DNA of 64,000 nucleotides from Ixodes scapularis (GCF_016920785.2 NW_024609846.1:87756570-87820569); one strand, 5' to 3'. Positions 1 to 10,723 are shown, counted from the stretch's first letter. Numbers and translations: made by a program. Notes: a model not told the origin generated them from the sequence alone.

Positions 1-1573
1 GCGACTGAGAAAGAATGCCTTGCGTTCGTCTGAAAAACCACGAAGTTTCGTCCGTACTTGTACGGAAGCTCCTTCTGCGTAGTCACGGACCACCACTCGC
101 TCTGCTGGCTTTCGAACCTCAAGGACCCGTCAGGACGCCTCGCTCGATGTAGCCTCCGACTACTAGAGTTCAACACGACTGCGGTTTACTAGTCAGGACG
201 CAAGTACAGCGACGCTGACTGCCTGTCCAGGGCCCCTGTCGAAACACCTTCCGGCAGCAGCGGCGACGATGACGACGAGTGCTTCTTAGGAGCAGTGAAC
301 ACCGACGACATGGCACGACGTCAACGAGACAATCCGGAGCTGCGTGCCTTAATCGAGCACCTGGAAGGGCGCGGGAGTACCGTGCCCCGTGTTTTCTCAC
401 GAGCCCTGCCGACCTTCGCCATTCGACAAGGTGTACTCTACAAAGTGAACTTCGGGGACAACAACTCGCCGTAGCTGCTGGTAATCCCGATCGCCCTTCG
501 AGAGGCGATCTTTCAAGCATGTCACGACGACCGGACGTCCGGACACCTTGGATACAGCTGGACAGTGGCTTGCATTCGTGAAAAGTGTTACTGGCGCAAG
601 CTCCCCAAAACCGTCCACCTCTACACCCGATCCTGCCACGAGTGCCAGCGACGCAAGAAATCGCCGACGAAGCCGGCAGGTCTCCTGCAGCCAATTCCTC
701 CGCCAACTGCACCGTTCCAGCAGATCAAAATGGATCTACTTGGTCCTTTTCCGCCGTCGACCCTGGGAAACCGCTGGATAGTCGTCGCCCCAGGTTATGT
801 CACGCAGTACGCGGAAACGAAAGCCCTTCCTTCAGGGACTGTGGTTGAAGTCGCCAAGTTTTTCCTCGAGTCCATTGTCCTCCGGCACGGCGCTCCCGAA
901 GTTCTTACTACAAATCGCGGATCATGATTTATGGCACAACTGACTCGAGAAATCCTCCGGCTCAGTCACACCAGCTATCGTCGTATCACTGCATACCACA
1001 CTCAGACCAACGGGCTGACGGAGCGACTCAACAAGACAATCGCCGACGTGATCTCTGTGTACGTCAACGTCGAGCTCAAGACGTGGGACGAGGTGTTGCC
1101 CTACGTCACGTTTGCCTACAATGCCGCGGTTCAAGAGACCACTGGATTCACACCCTTCGAGCTGGTACGTGATCGGAAGGTATACCGACCATGCTGGACA
1201 CGATGCTGCCCAATGAGCCAGCTGACAATGAGAGCAGGGACGCCCAGGTGGTTGCTCAACGGGCCGAAGAAGTCGGCCAGCTCGCCCGACTCCTGATTCA
1301 AGACGAACAACGCGTCGACGCGGGCCGCTACAACCTTCGTCAGAGGGACGTCCACTTCCAGCCCGGAGACAGGGTGTGGGTGTGGGCGCCCATCCGTCGC
1401 CGCGGCCTCATTGAGAAACTGCTTAAACGGCACTTTGGACCATACAAGCTACTTCGTCGCTTTGGGGAGCTGAACTACGAGGTCATACCTGACGGAACAA
1501 GAACATCATTACGCCGCCCACTACGACCTGAAGTCGTCCACGTCGTGCTCCTGAAGCCGTACTACGCTCGATA
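1..1573 (+). pseudogene. Ty3/Gypsy pol 3' remnant (RNase H end and integrase)
   Basis: Degraded 3' part of a Gypsy pol, cut by the window edge. Reading across frames, the first 240 bases give the end of the RNase H region (VTDHHSLCWL, then KDPSGRLARCSLRLLEF). These are followed by an integrase zinc-binding region near 590-660 (CHECQR) and catalytic-core pieces such as TAYHTQTNGLTERLNKT near 990-1040. The frame ends at LKPYYAR just before a stop near 1573. Several frameshifts and stops break it (for example a TGA at about 31), so it cannot encode an active protein. The same family occurs again at 26.4-32.6 kb, where the equivalent sequence is readable and ends the same way. Family level (Ty3/Gypsy) is secure; the clade is not determined. 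Confidence 0.85.
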
Positions 1574-1669
1574 GGACTGTGGATCTTATGTGTTCCAAAT
1601 GACTCTTTAGTTTCCCGTTATTTTTATTTACTTGTTTGTTTTGTGCTGCATCGGGGCGATGCACTTTTT

Positions 1670-1680
1670 AGAGAGGGGAG
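1670..1680 (+). promoter_or_regulatory. Polypurine tract before the 3' LTR
   Basis: A purine run (gagaggggag) lies directly before the conserved LTR start taatgcc. In the second copy of the family the same position reads aaaggtggag at 32293-32301. This is the usual plus-strand primer position of LTR retroelements. The assignment is by position only. Confidence 0.5.
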
Positions 1681-1767
1681 TAATGCCGCGCGTGCAGCTA
1701 GCCAAGTACGCAATGCGGCCATGGCCATATTAAACTTTCGACGCTCGACCGAGACGGTTGTGATAAC

Positions 1768-2964
1768 ATGAGCTCCGACGGAGCGGTGATAACGGCCGCG
1801 TCAGGCCGTGTTACATCTGTCCCTGGAACCGCTGCGGATTATCAGATTATTCTGCCTCAACTGCCAACCGGGTACGTGATTACCAATGCTGTCTTTCTGC
1901 ATTGTGATGTAAAAGGAAGGCCCTACCGGGTGCAAGACTTTCGTCAGGAACTCGAGCGGCTGGGTGTGTTGAAAGACCTGGCAAGTGCCGGGCCCCACCA
2001 GATGAACCACGTCTGGATGTTTAGGATGCATTCGCTGGCTGCCAAGCAAAAACTGATCGACGCCAAGGAACTGACCATCAATGGGGGGCGGTGCCTCGTC
2101 ATCGACCCGGCGAACACTGCCGTGAAGGTCAAGCTTCACTGGGTCCCGTACGACGTCCCGAATTGCCAGGTGAAAAAGGAGCTGGAGCGTTATGGCAAGG
2201 TCTCCGAGATCACCAGAGACCTCTTCCGGGAAAGGGGATTTGAGGCCGTTGAATCCAACACCCGTAGTGTACGCCTGACCCTCAGAGAAGCCTACACCAT
2301 CGACAGCCTACCCCACGAGCTTCGCCTGGAAGGGTGTAAGGTGCTCGCTGTAGTGCCAGGACGCGGGCCACTCTGCCTTCGGTGTCGTCGTACGGGACAC
2401 ATTCGCCGGGACTGCCGTGTTCCCCGCTGCGCGGACTGTCACCGTTATGGCCACGAGACAGCGGACTGCATCAGGACCTATGCCACAATGGCCCGTGACC
2501 GCAAGGCAGGAGACCAGACAGACTACATGATGGACGACACCGAAGCGGAGGAGGCAGTCAGTGCGTCCGCGCCGGCCGTGCCTCATCCATTTAAGGGAGC
2601 GACGTCGGACGACCCAGAGGCTGTCCGACTCCCTGTCCCTGAAGCGCAAACGAGTGCTCCTGAGACAACTATGCAAGGCGCAGAAGGAACGGGTGAGAAA
2701 GCTAAGAAGACACCTGACGCAAGAGCACCGAGCGACGGCAACGACGGCAGCGGAAGTCAAGGCCCCGCGGTTCCGGTGCCAACCGTTGACGCCGAGATGA
2801 TCCAGGTTGTCAAGCGAATGAGGGACTCAACGCCATCCATGGAAGACACCGAAGTAGAAGGGACCGGCACGACGACGGAACACAAGCCTAGATTGAAAAA
2901 GATTCGTGTCCAGGTCAAGCCTCGTAACTCGCCTGATGACCGTCGGAAAGGCAAACCACAGTGA
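1768..2964 (+). CDS. LINE ORF1: RRM-like, double zinc-knuckle RNA-binding protein
   Basis: Open frame of 398 codons from ATG to TGA, with no break. The product would coat the retrotransposon RNA in a ribonucleoprotein particle. Residues about 125-165 (LHWVPYDVPNCQVKKELERY and following) resemble an RNA-recognition-motif half. Residues about 200-233 hold two clean CX2CX4HX4C knuckles (CLRCRRTGHIRRDC and CADCHRYGHETADC). The C-terminal third is acidic and then basic and looks disordered, rich in Glu, Ser, Pro and Lys. This architecture is usual for Tx1/L1-type ORF1. It is followed after roughly 90 bp by ORF2. The frame is intact although ORF2 is badly broken, so ORF1 may simply have been lucky or the insertion is not very old. 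Confidence 0.8.
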   Translation: MSSDGAVITAASGRVTSVPGTAADYQIILPQLPTGYVITNAVFLHCDVKGRPYRVQDFRQELERLGVLKDLASAGPHQMNHVWMFRMHSLAAKQKLIDAKELTINGGRCLVIDPANTAVKVKLHWVPYDVPNCQVKKELERYGKVSEITRDLFRERGFEAVESNTRSVRLTLREAYTIDSLPHELRLEGCKVLAVVPGRGPLCLRCRRTGHIRRDCRVPRCADCHRYGHETADCIRTYATMARDRKAGDQTDYMMDDTEAEEAVSASAPAVPHPFKGATSDDPEAVRLPVPEAQTSAPETTMQGAEGTGEKAKKTPDARAPSDGNDGSGSQGPAVPVPTVDAEMIQVVKRMRDSTPSMEDTEVEGTGTTTEHKPRLKKIRVQVKPRNSPDDRRKGKPQ

Positions 2965-4186
2965 GTGGCTTGCTGTGAAAACTTGTATTAAGCGATACTG
3001 TTTTTTTTTTATTAGCTTTTGTTTAGAGGGTTTTTATTACGATCACGTCGTATGACGCCTTACGTCTCGAGCACGCTGGATATTCGCGAGCCGATTCGGT
3101 TCGCAACATTAAATGTACGTACGTGGCTTGAACTCGCGAAAAAAGCAGTACCAGCTGCAACGCCTACTCGCTGACCACCAAATAGACTTTCTTGCTGTGC
3201 AGGAAACGAAAATGTCCTCGAATAGCGACATAGAACAAGCGCTATGCCCCCTTTTAGGCAATTATGAGGTGTGTGTAAGCCATGCAGTAGGTATGTCGGC
3301 GGGATTTTTTTATTTAATCGCGAATGGCGTGTTATGTGTGTCTATGTACCCAACAAGGGGGGGGGGGGGGGGGGGAGCTAATGAAAAACAGTTTTATTTG
3401 AATTCTTAAAATCGTACTTGCAGTGCGATAAGGTCGTCGTTCTAATGGGTGATTTCAATTGCGTCTGCAGCCGGGAAGATAGGGCGTCGACGAGAGAAAA
3501 CCGAAATATCAGCGCAGAAATGCTCATCGAATTGTTGCAGGAGCACTGTCTTGAAGCATCTTGAAGATGTAGCGCGCGCAAGGGCAATCCGAGGCAGGCT
3601 TCATTTTACGTATTATCAGCGGGCATCCCACTCGCGATTAGATCGCATTTACGTATCAACTGAGGTTATCAGCAGGACAGCAGATTATAAAGTGACGCCC
3701 ATTTTTTTACAGACCACTGTTTAGTGAGCGTGACGCTTGGGAAAAAAGAATCGCGAAAGAATAAGTTTCATTGGCAGCTTTGGAAAATCAACAACACATT
3801 GCTAAAGGATGACGACTTTGTCAGAGATGTTAGCGATATTCTGAACAAAATGATCTCAAGGAAAGATACATGTCTCCTTGAAAAATGGGAATACTTTAAG
3901 GAAGAGGTTAAGCAAATAGCGATTGAAAGGTCCTCGTATTTACAGCGTGAGGCGAGAAGAGAGGAGAAAGGACTGCAAATTTCTTTTAACGAACTTTTCA
4001 AAATTGAAAACAGTAGCCCGGGTGCAGTGGAGGAAGAAATTAAGAATCTAAGGGAGAAGCTGGACTCTTTCCATCAGGAGCGCTACCGCGGAGCAATTGT
4101 GCGAGCGCGTGCTGAAAAGTTTTTGTTAGGTGAGCAACCCACGCGGAGGGCTCTAGACGAAGAACGGAAACATGCAATTAGTAATG

Positions 4187-4467
4187 CCCGCGTCCCACTA
4201 GAGCGACAGACGGAGACAAAAGACAGCGACAAGCCTCAAACCCATGCAGCATGCTCGTGATGGTACCTTTGGCAGGCGTTTTGTCGTTCGGTGCTCGCGA
4301 AGTAAGCACGAGCGATTGCAAGCCTGCCAAAGACACCCTCGCGTGCATGATGCTCGTGTTTGAGCATAGCCTCCGTTACTCTACAAAGCGTCTCAAATCG
4401 CGAAAGGCGCTGGTTTGAGGCTTGTCTTTGTCTTTTGTTTCTGTATGTCGCTCTAGTGGGACACGGG
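4187..4467. mobile_element. MITE family A (CCCACTAGAGCGACA ends), copy 1
   Basis: Non-coding palindromic element inserted between the endonuclease and RT parts of LINE ORF2. The left end reads cccgcgtcccactagagcga; the right end is its reverse complement with few differences. The inverted repeats run about 50 bp, through a gacaagcctcaaacc block near 4227-4241 and its reverse complement near 4410-4424. A second copy lies at 30986-31266 inside the hAT insertion. I could not define the target duplication, so the superfamily is open. Confidence 0.75.
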
Positions 4468-5125
4468 TATGAAGAAATCCCGGCTGTTTACCATGAGGGA
4501 GCCACGAGCAGTGATACAGGTTTTATTGAACACGTTTTTACTGATTATTACTCGCAACTATTTGGTGGTGTAAATGTTATTGTAGACAAAGATAAGCTCG
4601 CAGTGTTACTGGAGAGAGTACCGCAGCTATCGGATGATGTAAGCGAACAGTTGGAAGAGCCAATCACACTCGAAGAGCTTGAGTGTGCCTTTGACGGCTT
4701 GTCGTCTCATAAAACACCGGGGCGTGATGGATTAAGCGGAGAATGTTTTAAGGAATTTAAAAATGCACTTTGCCCTTTTTTTTAGAGGTTATTCGTGAAG
4801 CGTATTCTCTTAAAGCTTTGCCGCCTTCTTTTGTAGAGACGCCTGTGCTGATACCAAAGACGCCCGATACTGTGCAGGCAAGACGTGTAACTGAGTATCG
4901 ACCCATTACATTGTGTAATGTTGACTATAAAATTTTCGCGCGCATTTAACTAGTAGGCTGCAGCATGTTATTCGAGAATTAGTTGGGGAGCACCAAACAT
5001 GTGGGATTAGGGGCCGATCGATACAGTCAAACATTCATATAGCGCGGTCAATATTTGAGAGTGTTAATAGTGAAGGCGGCCAAGTAGCAATGATTCAAGT
5101 AGATATGCAGAAGGCATTTGATCGT

Positions 5126-5177
5126 GAACAGCCCAAATAACATCATGGTGTTCACCATGATGTTATTTGGGCTGTTC
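5126..5177. repeat. Perfect 25-bp snap-back palindrome in the RT
   Basis: The 25 bases at 5126-5150 are the exact reverse complement of 5153-5177, with two bases between them. The right arm is normal RT coding sequence continuing after QKAFDR. The left arm is an extra inverted copy that interrupts the frame. This is the signature of a local template switch during DNA synthesis rather than an inserted element. Confidence 0.9.
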
Positions 5178-6828
5178 TAAAAAGGGCGAATGTTGGAAAA
5201 GTTTTATATGACGGGATACGTATGGCGTACACTGGGTGCATCACTAAACTGGTCGTAAACAATTCTTTAACAACTAAAATACCTGTGTTGTCCTCTGTTA
5301 GGCAGGGATGTCCCTTGTCACCTTTATTGTTCTCGTTGTACTTAGAGCCACTTTGTTCAAGTGTCATTCAAAGCAAGAACGTGACCGTTTTTTTTATGGG
5401 TTATGTTGAAATCAAAGTATTGTCATACGCGGATGATATCGCACTTTTTTGTGCTGACAAGAAAAGTGTTACGGAAGTTTTAAAGCTGTGCTCTACGTTC
5501 TGTGCGGCAACGGGGGCTGCAGTTAACCTAGAGAAATGCTCTGGATTATGGCATGGTGAGTGGGCTACAACGCCAGCACAGTTTGAAGGAATAAGAAAGA
5601 GCACGATTCCGTGCAAGTATCTGGGAGCCCCCTTGCAGCACATTAAGAGCACAAAACCGTATTGGGAGAGTGTCGTCGAAGACCTAAGAAAAAAGACATC
5701 TTGTTGGCGTAACCGCAATTTGTCCATATTTACTCGCGCGACTGTGTGCAATGTATTTTTAACTGCAAAGATATGGTATGTTCTGCAAGTCATGTGGTGC
5801 TCGAGGAGCAGCATCCAGGAGATGCACCGAGTTTTTGCGCTGTTTGTTTGGTTGCGGAATAGTGAACCGATGTGCCGTGACAACCTTTTCCGCCGTGTAT
5901 CCAAAGAAGGCGTCGGGCTTGGCCATCTTTTTGTTCGGAAAACTGTTTCTCGTTTTCTTTTTCTGAGGGATCAACAGAACCCGCTGTTGCAAGTTATGAT
6001 ACAGACCCGACTAGCAGAAGCCCTACCGTGTTTTTTTATAACTTCAGAGTTTGGCCCACCGGCAAAACTAGTTTGTTTCGTAAAGGAGGTTGTTGATTCT
6101 TTTTATTTTTTGAATATAAGATTTTCGCGTGAGTACCTGGCGACTGTCACGCGTAAAAGACTGACGCGAGACCTTCTTGATGTACTTTTTCCTGTGCCAC
6201 TGTACCGTCTGCAGTACATCTCAGGGCCTGGACAAGATGTACTAGCCCGTGTTAAGAGAGTGTGTGTGCCGCCGGCAGTCAAAACGTTTTTTTTTTCGGC
6301 TGCACAGCTCCACCTTGCCAGGAAAGGTCTGGCTTCAGGAGCGTGGGTTGTACGTCCCATGGGGTGTAAACTGCCTGCTTTGCCGACAGCCGGAGACGAT
6401 CGAACACGTCTTCGTGCACTGTTGGGACGCTGTCTTTTCTTGGGATGCGTTACAGCGAACACTGAAAAAAGATATATGCGTTGACCATTTCACAATTAGG
6501 TTTCTTCCAATAGAGAAGGGGGATAACGTGCCATATGACATGTTTATGGCGCTAGGGCCGTACAGTCTGTGGCGGTCACGCTTAGCGGTACGACACGCGG
6601 AGGTTCAACCAAAATCGGCGCGATTATACTTTATCGAGCTTGTAGCTCAGGTAAAAAGTGTTCTTGAAAAAACTGAGACCCCGCCTGAGTGGATTGGCCT
6701 GCTGAACAAGCTGATGGACATGAGAGAGTTTTAGCACCGCCAACGGGTCCAAGTTAGGGTCCTTAGAGTTTTAACCTTGTGTGTCGTGTTTGTTGTGCTA
6801 TGTGTGTTTTTACACAATAAAAAAAAAA

Positions 6829-6902
6829 TGCGGTCGTGGCCTAACGGTTATCGTGCCTGCCTCCCACGCGAAGTGCCAGGGTTCGATTCCTGGGATCGAC
6901 GC
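6829..6902 (+). other. tRNA-like segment inside the LTR (Gly-CCC-like)
   Basis: Directly after the LINE A-tail there is a tRNA-shaped sequence. The A box is tggcctaacggtt and the B box ggttcgattcc, spaced as in a tRNA. The anticodon loop ctcccac gives CCC (Gly). The acceptor and anticodon stems are imperfect, so this is probably a decayed copy, not a working tRNA. The sister LTR at about 32326-32370 has a truncated version (catggccgaatggttatcat and ggctcccaggg), so it belongs to the LTR family and is not chance flanking DNA. Confidence 0.6.
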
Positions 6903-7395
6903 GTCTTTTGTTTATCCTTGCAGTTTAGTTTTCTAGTAAATTCGAGAATCCTGTTGCTTGTTCGAGGTGCGAATGTTCTCGTCGCCAAACCTTCTAGGCC
7001 GATTGTTCTAGAAGTCAACGCGTGTACATAAGGGGCTCCGCATGGCGATCCTCAGTCAGTCTCGCCCCACCGTTCGACTCTGCTGTTAAACCGACTTCGA
7101 CGCCCGCGACGCTCTGCTGTTATCTTCTGTTTCCTTTTTATTTTTGGGCACAAGTTCGCCTCATTAAACATTTCAGTTTCCCCCATTTATTCTCTGTTTC
7201 CTCGCCTGTGCCTTCGTGACAATATATGGCGCAATATACAATTTTGCTTATGAATCAACCTCGATGTGCAATTACGAACAGTTCAAAGAGATTCACTCTC
7301 ACAGATTATTACTTCAGCTGCATCCGGCACAGAGGATATTTGATTATCTCCTGCAAGAGCGACCTTCTTTGATTGTTCACAATAGCCGGAGTATT

Positions 7396-7674
7396 GCTGG
7401 CCGAGTGCTCAAGCCCAGACCAGCTCGGAGCAGGTGGAGAGAAAGCTCACGCTGAAGAACCCAGGATGCTGGGCTCAATGCCCACCACTGATCGTTTTGA
7501 TCTGAATGAGCATCGTACTAGCGTGCGGTCGTGTTGAATCACTACTGCAAGATGCACGTTAAAGGCCCCAGGCTAGCGGTTGTACTGCACTGGCTAAATT
7601 TCTTATCTACAGCTGAGAGACTCGTCGCCCGTTTAGGAAGACCAAGTTCCAGACTGTACAAACATACACACAAC
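7396..7674 (+). repeat. tRNA-derived SINE, Ruka-like, copy 1
   Basis: Non-coding dispersed repeat of about 280 bp. Diagnostic blocks are ggccgagtg (A-box-like), gagcatcgtac, cgtgcggtcgtgt, gcacgttaaaggccccagg and tgtactgcactggctaaatt. The same blocks in the same order recur at 38171, and more diverged at 41447 and 55831. The name Ruka refers to the tRNA-derived SINE described from ticks. I make the match by memory of its general features, not by alignment. Confidence 0.6.
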
Positions 7675-7721
7675 CCAGTTTATTTATATATATATATATA
7701 AGTATACAAATATATTTGCAG

Positions 7722-7760
7722 TGCTACACTCTCCATCTCAATGAGATGGAGAGTGTAGCA
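7722..7760. repeat. Perfect 19-bp snap-back palindrome
   Basis: Bases 7722-7740 are the exact reverse complement of 7742-7760, with a single base between. It lies just after a short TA run that follows the SINE. No transposon ends or target duplication flank it. Confidence 0.85.
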
Positions 7761-7939
7761 GTCGATTTTCTTTCGGCACTTGTCCACAGAAAGCACAGCA
7801 CCGTAACTGACACATTTTAGTGCTCCTGATCTTTAAATCTCGCTCTTACGACACACTCATGTAGCGTATTTGGCAACGAACATAACAACGAACTCTAACG
7901 CTACCGGCTCACACGCCTGCCAGAGCATATTTCATGCAG

Positions 7940-8360
7940 AAAGAAATACGGAAACCGGGTGTTCAGCCAAACACGACTCACATTAATGATTGAAATAAGT
8001 ATGGAGACAAGGAAATGCGCTTATCCATCATTGTATTCCTTTGAAAAGATATAAAAAACCGAGTCACGTGGTCAGCCGAACACGGATTACCGTGAAATAA
8101 GTATGGCGACAAGAAAATGCGCTTATCGAATCATTGGTTTTCTCTGTAAAAATATACCAACCGAGTCACGTGTTCGGCCGACACGGATTGCCGTGAAAGA
8201 AGTAAGGTGACAAGAAAATGCCCATATCGAATCATTGCTTTCCTTTGAAAATATATAGCAACCGAGTCGTGTGTCTAGTCGAACACCGCTTACCGTGAAG
8301 AAAATAGGGCGAGCGAATTGTTTGGTATCACAATGCTTTGAAAAGTAGCCGCGTGGCTGC
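7940..8360. repeat. Diverged tandem repeat, about 102-bp period, four units
   Basis: The phrase aaccgagtcacgtg (or close variants) followed by agccgaacacggatta, cgtgaaataagtatggcgac and aagaaaatgcgcttatcgaatcattg repeats at 7954, 8058, 8160 and 8261. Unit spacing is 101-104 bases. No coding potential is seen. It looks like a small minisatellite block. Confidence 0.8.
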
Positions 8361-10250
8361 ATTCGACAATTCTGCTGCTTGGACATGTATACTAAAAAAT
8401 TCGAGAGCGCCGGGGACAAGTTTATAATCTTTGCAAGCGAAGACCTCTTGGAAACGCGAGAAACATCACGTTTTATTTAAAGCATGCCAAGGCTAGTGGC
8501 GTTTCTTTTTTCTTATTCTTCTTGAATCCGAAGAATATCGGTTGGCCATTTAATACACTTGTGCCAGCTGCAATATATATATCTATATAGAGAGAGATAG
8601 ATATATATATAGATACATATGTGAAAATTTGAAAAACAAAAAACTCACTTGATTTAAATTAATCTTATTTGATTAACACTATATTTAAATAACTTTTTCT
8701 TAATACATTTTTATTATATATGGTAGGCTGATTATGAGTAGTTTCAAAGAATCTGAAACTCCAAAACGTATATCATTACCAGTGGCTAGTAATTTGTTAT
8801 CAACTGAACTACACACTCAAGGACTCTCGTTAGTGAAAAAAAAAAACTGTACTTTTTCAAATAAAGAAAATTTACACGTGCTTTAAACATTAACAAGAAT
8901 GCTTTAATTGCGCTAATGCACCAAAAATGTCAAATTATGAGCCACTTGAGTTGAATATTACCATTTTATGAAAAGATTATTTATGTCACATAAGTGTGGG
9001 AATCATCGATATCGTACGAACTTCTCATTCACCAACGCGCTTATATCTTGAAGTGCTGCCTCAGTACCTACAGGTAAAGAAAGAAAATAGCAATGTAGTG
9101 CCTGCCAGACAGAATTACTCCAGCCAGGATCATGAAAACCACGCCTGTTTGATACACACTAAATTAATGGGATAATCAGAACAATGAGGCGGCTCGCCGA
9201 TGCATTTTACCTGCCGATGAGACTAAGGGTTTCAAGATTGGTACGCCGAACCGTACCTTCGCGAGCTTTTGACCTTGAGTGTTTAATTTGCAGCTCTTTG
9301 AACAATTTTAGCTACCGAAAGTAAAGCGAAAACGTACTAAACCCAACATTCTGATTTCTGTTCATTTTGGTTCTGGACCAGTTTGCGTTTCACTCCACCC
9401 TGACAACGAACCTTTCCTATTCGTATCGCCTTTTCATCTAATAAAAAGAAAAACAGTTACAACTTAAAAGAAAAAAACAAATGGCGACGATTCTGAATGT
9501 TAACACAAATTGGTTTCAAGGTTATTTTGTGGGGGGAGGTGTCATTTAAGTCAAAATAGAAAATATACATGATGAAGATCGCGATTCAACTGGTTATTTT
9601 AAGTGATTTAATTCACCTTGATTTTTTTTTCTCCAGCCTGCTTTGATTGAGTAGACTTTCGTATATAGGTCATTGCTTACGTGCTGCTGACAAAGAGAGG
9701 ATGCCGGACGGGTCGAGGGGAGGAAGGATATTGCGAAGAGAAAACTGGAGCGAGGCGGACAGACGAAACGAGAATTGAGAAACCATGGCATTTATGAATA
9801 ACCGAAAGTGGGTGAACATTTTGCCCGAACACCCAGCGTCATCGATTTATTGCGCAGTGAGGACAGATAGACACATGTGCCCATTTACAGCGCTCCATTG
9901 CTTCGGTTCACTGAAACAGGTATGCGCGGGAGCGGAGGATAGCCTTGACTTAAGTGGATGCTCCGGTTCCTTTTTGCTTCGGTTCAGTGGCTGACGACGG
10001 TGACAGCCCTACCAAGCAAAAAGCACCGCCAAAAGCGCATTTTATTGTTATGTATGATGAATGGCGTAACGGTGAATAATTGAAGAAGGCAAAAAGTCCG
10101 ATGCGGCGGACTTGTGCCTAGAATCTTAGAGAAATTTGCCACGTATCTTGCGTCGGTGACGGAAGGGCGACTGCCTCGAAGCAGCCCGTTCTCGCTGCTT
10201 TTCTTCACGCGTTAAGTTCAGGAGTGTTTTGAACCAGAGATGGACAGCCG
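8361..10250. other. Unannotated AT-rich stretch
   Basis: No gene or recognisable element. It contains a short imperfect TA/GATA run at about 8572-8625 and several A- or T-runs. ORFs here are short and lack family motifs. Confidence 0.5.
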
Positions 10251-10254
10251 AGAA

Positions 10255-10345
10255 TCCGCCGAGAAACTGTGGGAGAGTAGCAGACGAAAGTGTGTGGGGG
10301 CGTCAGAACGCCGAGCTCTGATTGTAATTATTTGTGGGTAAACCC
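10255..10345 (+). repeat. MITE family C, partial copy
   Basis: Contains gaaactgtgggagag and then gcgtcagaacgccgagctctgattg. This inner signature is shared with the MITEs at 11112, 40534, 49121 and 58937. No matching right arm follows, so this is a half element. Confidence 0.45.
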
Positions 10346-10723
10346 AAAAGCTAGCTTCCTTGATCACCACTGCACTCGTAGAACGCGATAGACCTGTAGC
10401 TTTCAAGTTTTGAGCGGCGCACCTGGCGACAAAATTCATATATTTTTGGGCCGCGTTCCTGGACTCAGAGTTTTGAAGATCGCCCCTGGCGAGCAACACC
10501 AAACACTTTTTAAATCGCGTTCCCGCTATGCGTAGCGTTGCGTGATTTCAAACCGTGGAGGTAGGAAGCCAGAAGTACGGAGGGACACGCCCCTAACGAT
10601 GAACACTTTAGGTTTCACCTCTGATGACGTTATGTCGACTCCAGAACCTTCCTACTTCCGTGTTTCAAACGCTCCGTTAGTGCGCGTGAACCACGGATAG
10701 ATGCTGAGAGGCGCTGACGGACG

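Larger units (their letters stand above)
3052..6734 (+). pseudogene. LINE ORF2: endonuclease-reverse transcriptase, broken
   Basis: Would nick target DNA and copy the LINE RNA into it. The endonuclease starts near 3113 (YVRGLNSRKKQYQLQ, then FLAVQETKM) and has its GDFNCVCSRED motif at about 3446. The RT spans about 4670-5500: HKTPGRDGLSGE, EYRPITLCN, QVDMQKAFDR, RQGCPLSPLLFSLYLEPL and YADDIALF. A CX2CX6HX4C knuckle (CLLCRQPETIEHVFVHC) lies at about 6378. Breaks: frameshift near the ORF2 start, a 19-base G run at 3357-3375, a MITE at 4187-4467, frameshifts in T-runs near 4777 and 6290, a stop near 4947, and an inverted duplication at 5126-5177. All key motifs are still recognisable. Confidence 0.85.
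1727..6827 (+). mobile_element. Tx1/L1-like non-LTR retrotransposon
   Basis: About 5.1 kb LINE with two ORFs, a polyadenylation signal (aataaa) and an A-run at the 3' end. It is bounded by an imperfect 14-bp direct repeat, atgcggccatggcc at 1713-1726 and atgcggtcgtggcc at 6828-6841, which I read as a target-site duplication with two transitions. ORF1 has two CCHC knuckles; ORF2 has an AP endonuclease, reverse transcriptase and a C-terminal zinc knuckle. This order and the RT motifs (RQGCPLSPLLFSLYLEPL, YADDIALF) fit the L1/Tx1 group better than CR1 or RTE. The 5' UTR is only about 41 bp, so the 5' end may be truncated. The target is the tRNA-like part of a Gypsy LTR. Confidence 0.75.
1681..7221 (+). 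repeat. Gypsy 3' LTR, split by a LINE
   Basis: LTR of the Gypsy copy that starts the window. Its left piece is 1681-1726 and its right piece 6842-7221, about 425 bp once the LINE at 1727-6827 is removed. It aligns with the LTR at 32302-32655 through blocks such as taaattcgagaatcctgttg (6938 and 32383) and cgcgtgtacaaaa/cgcgtgtacataa, the likely TATA region. The right end is taken at cttcgtgaca. The LTR contains a tRNA-like segment, described separately. Ends are by-eye estimates. Confidence 0.65.

Noticed and set aside
170..712. Minus-strand 180-codon ORF
   Set aside because: It is the antisense shadow of the Gypsy pol remnant on the plus strand.
5401..5904. Minus-strand 167-codon ORF
   Set aside because: Antisense of the LINE RT; the plus strand carries the family motifs.
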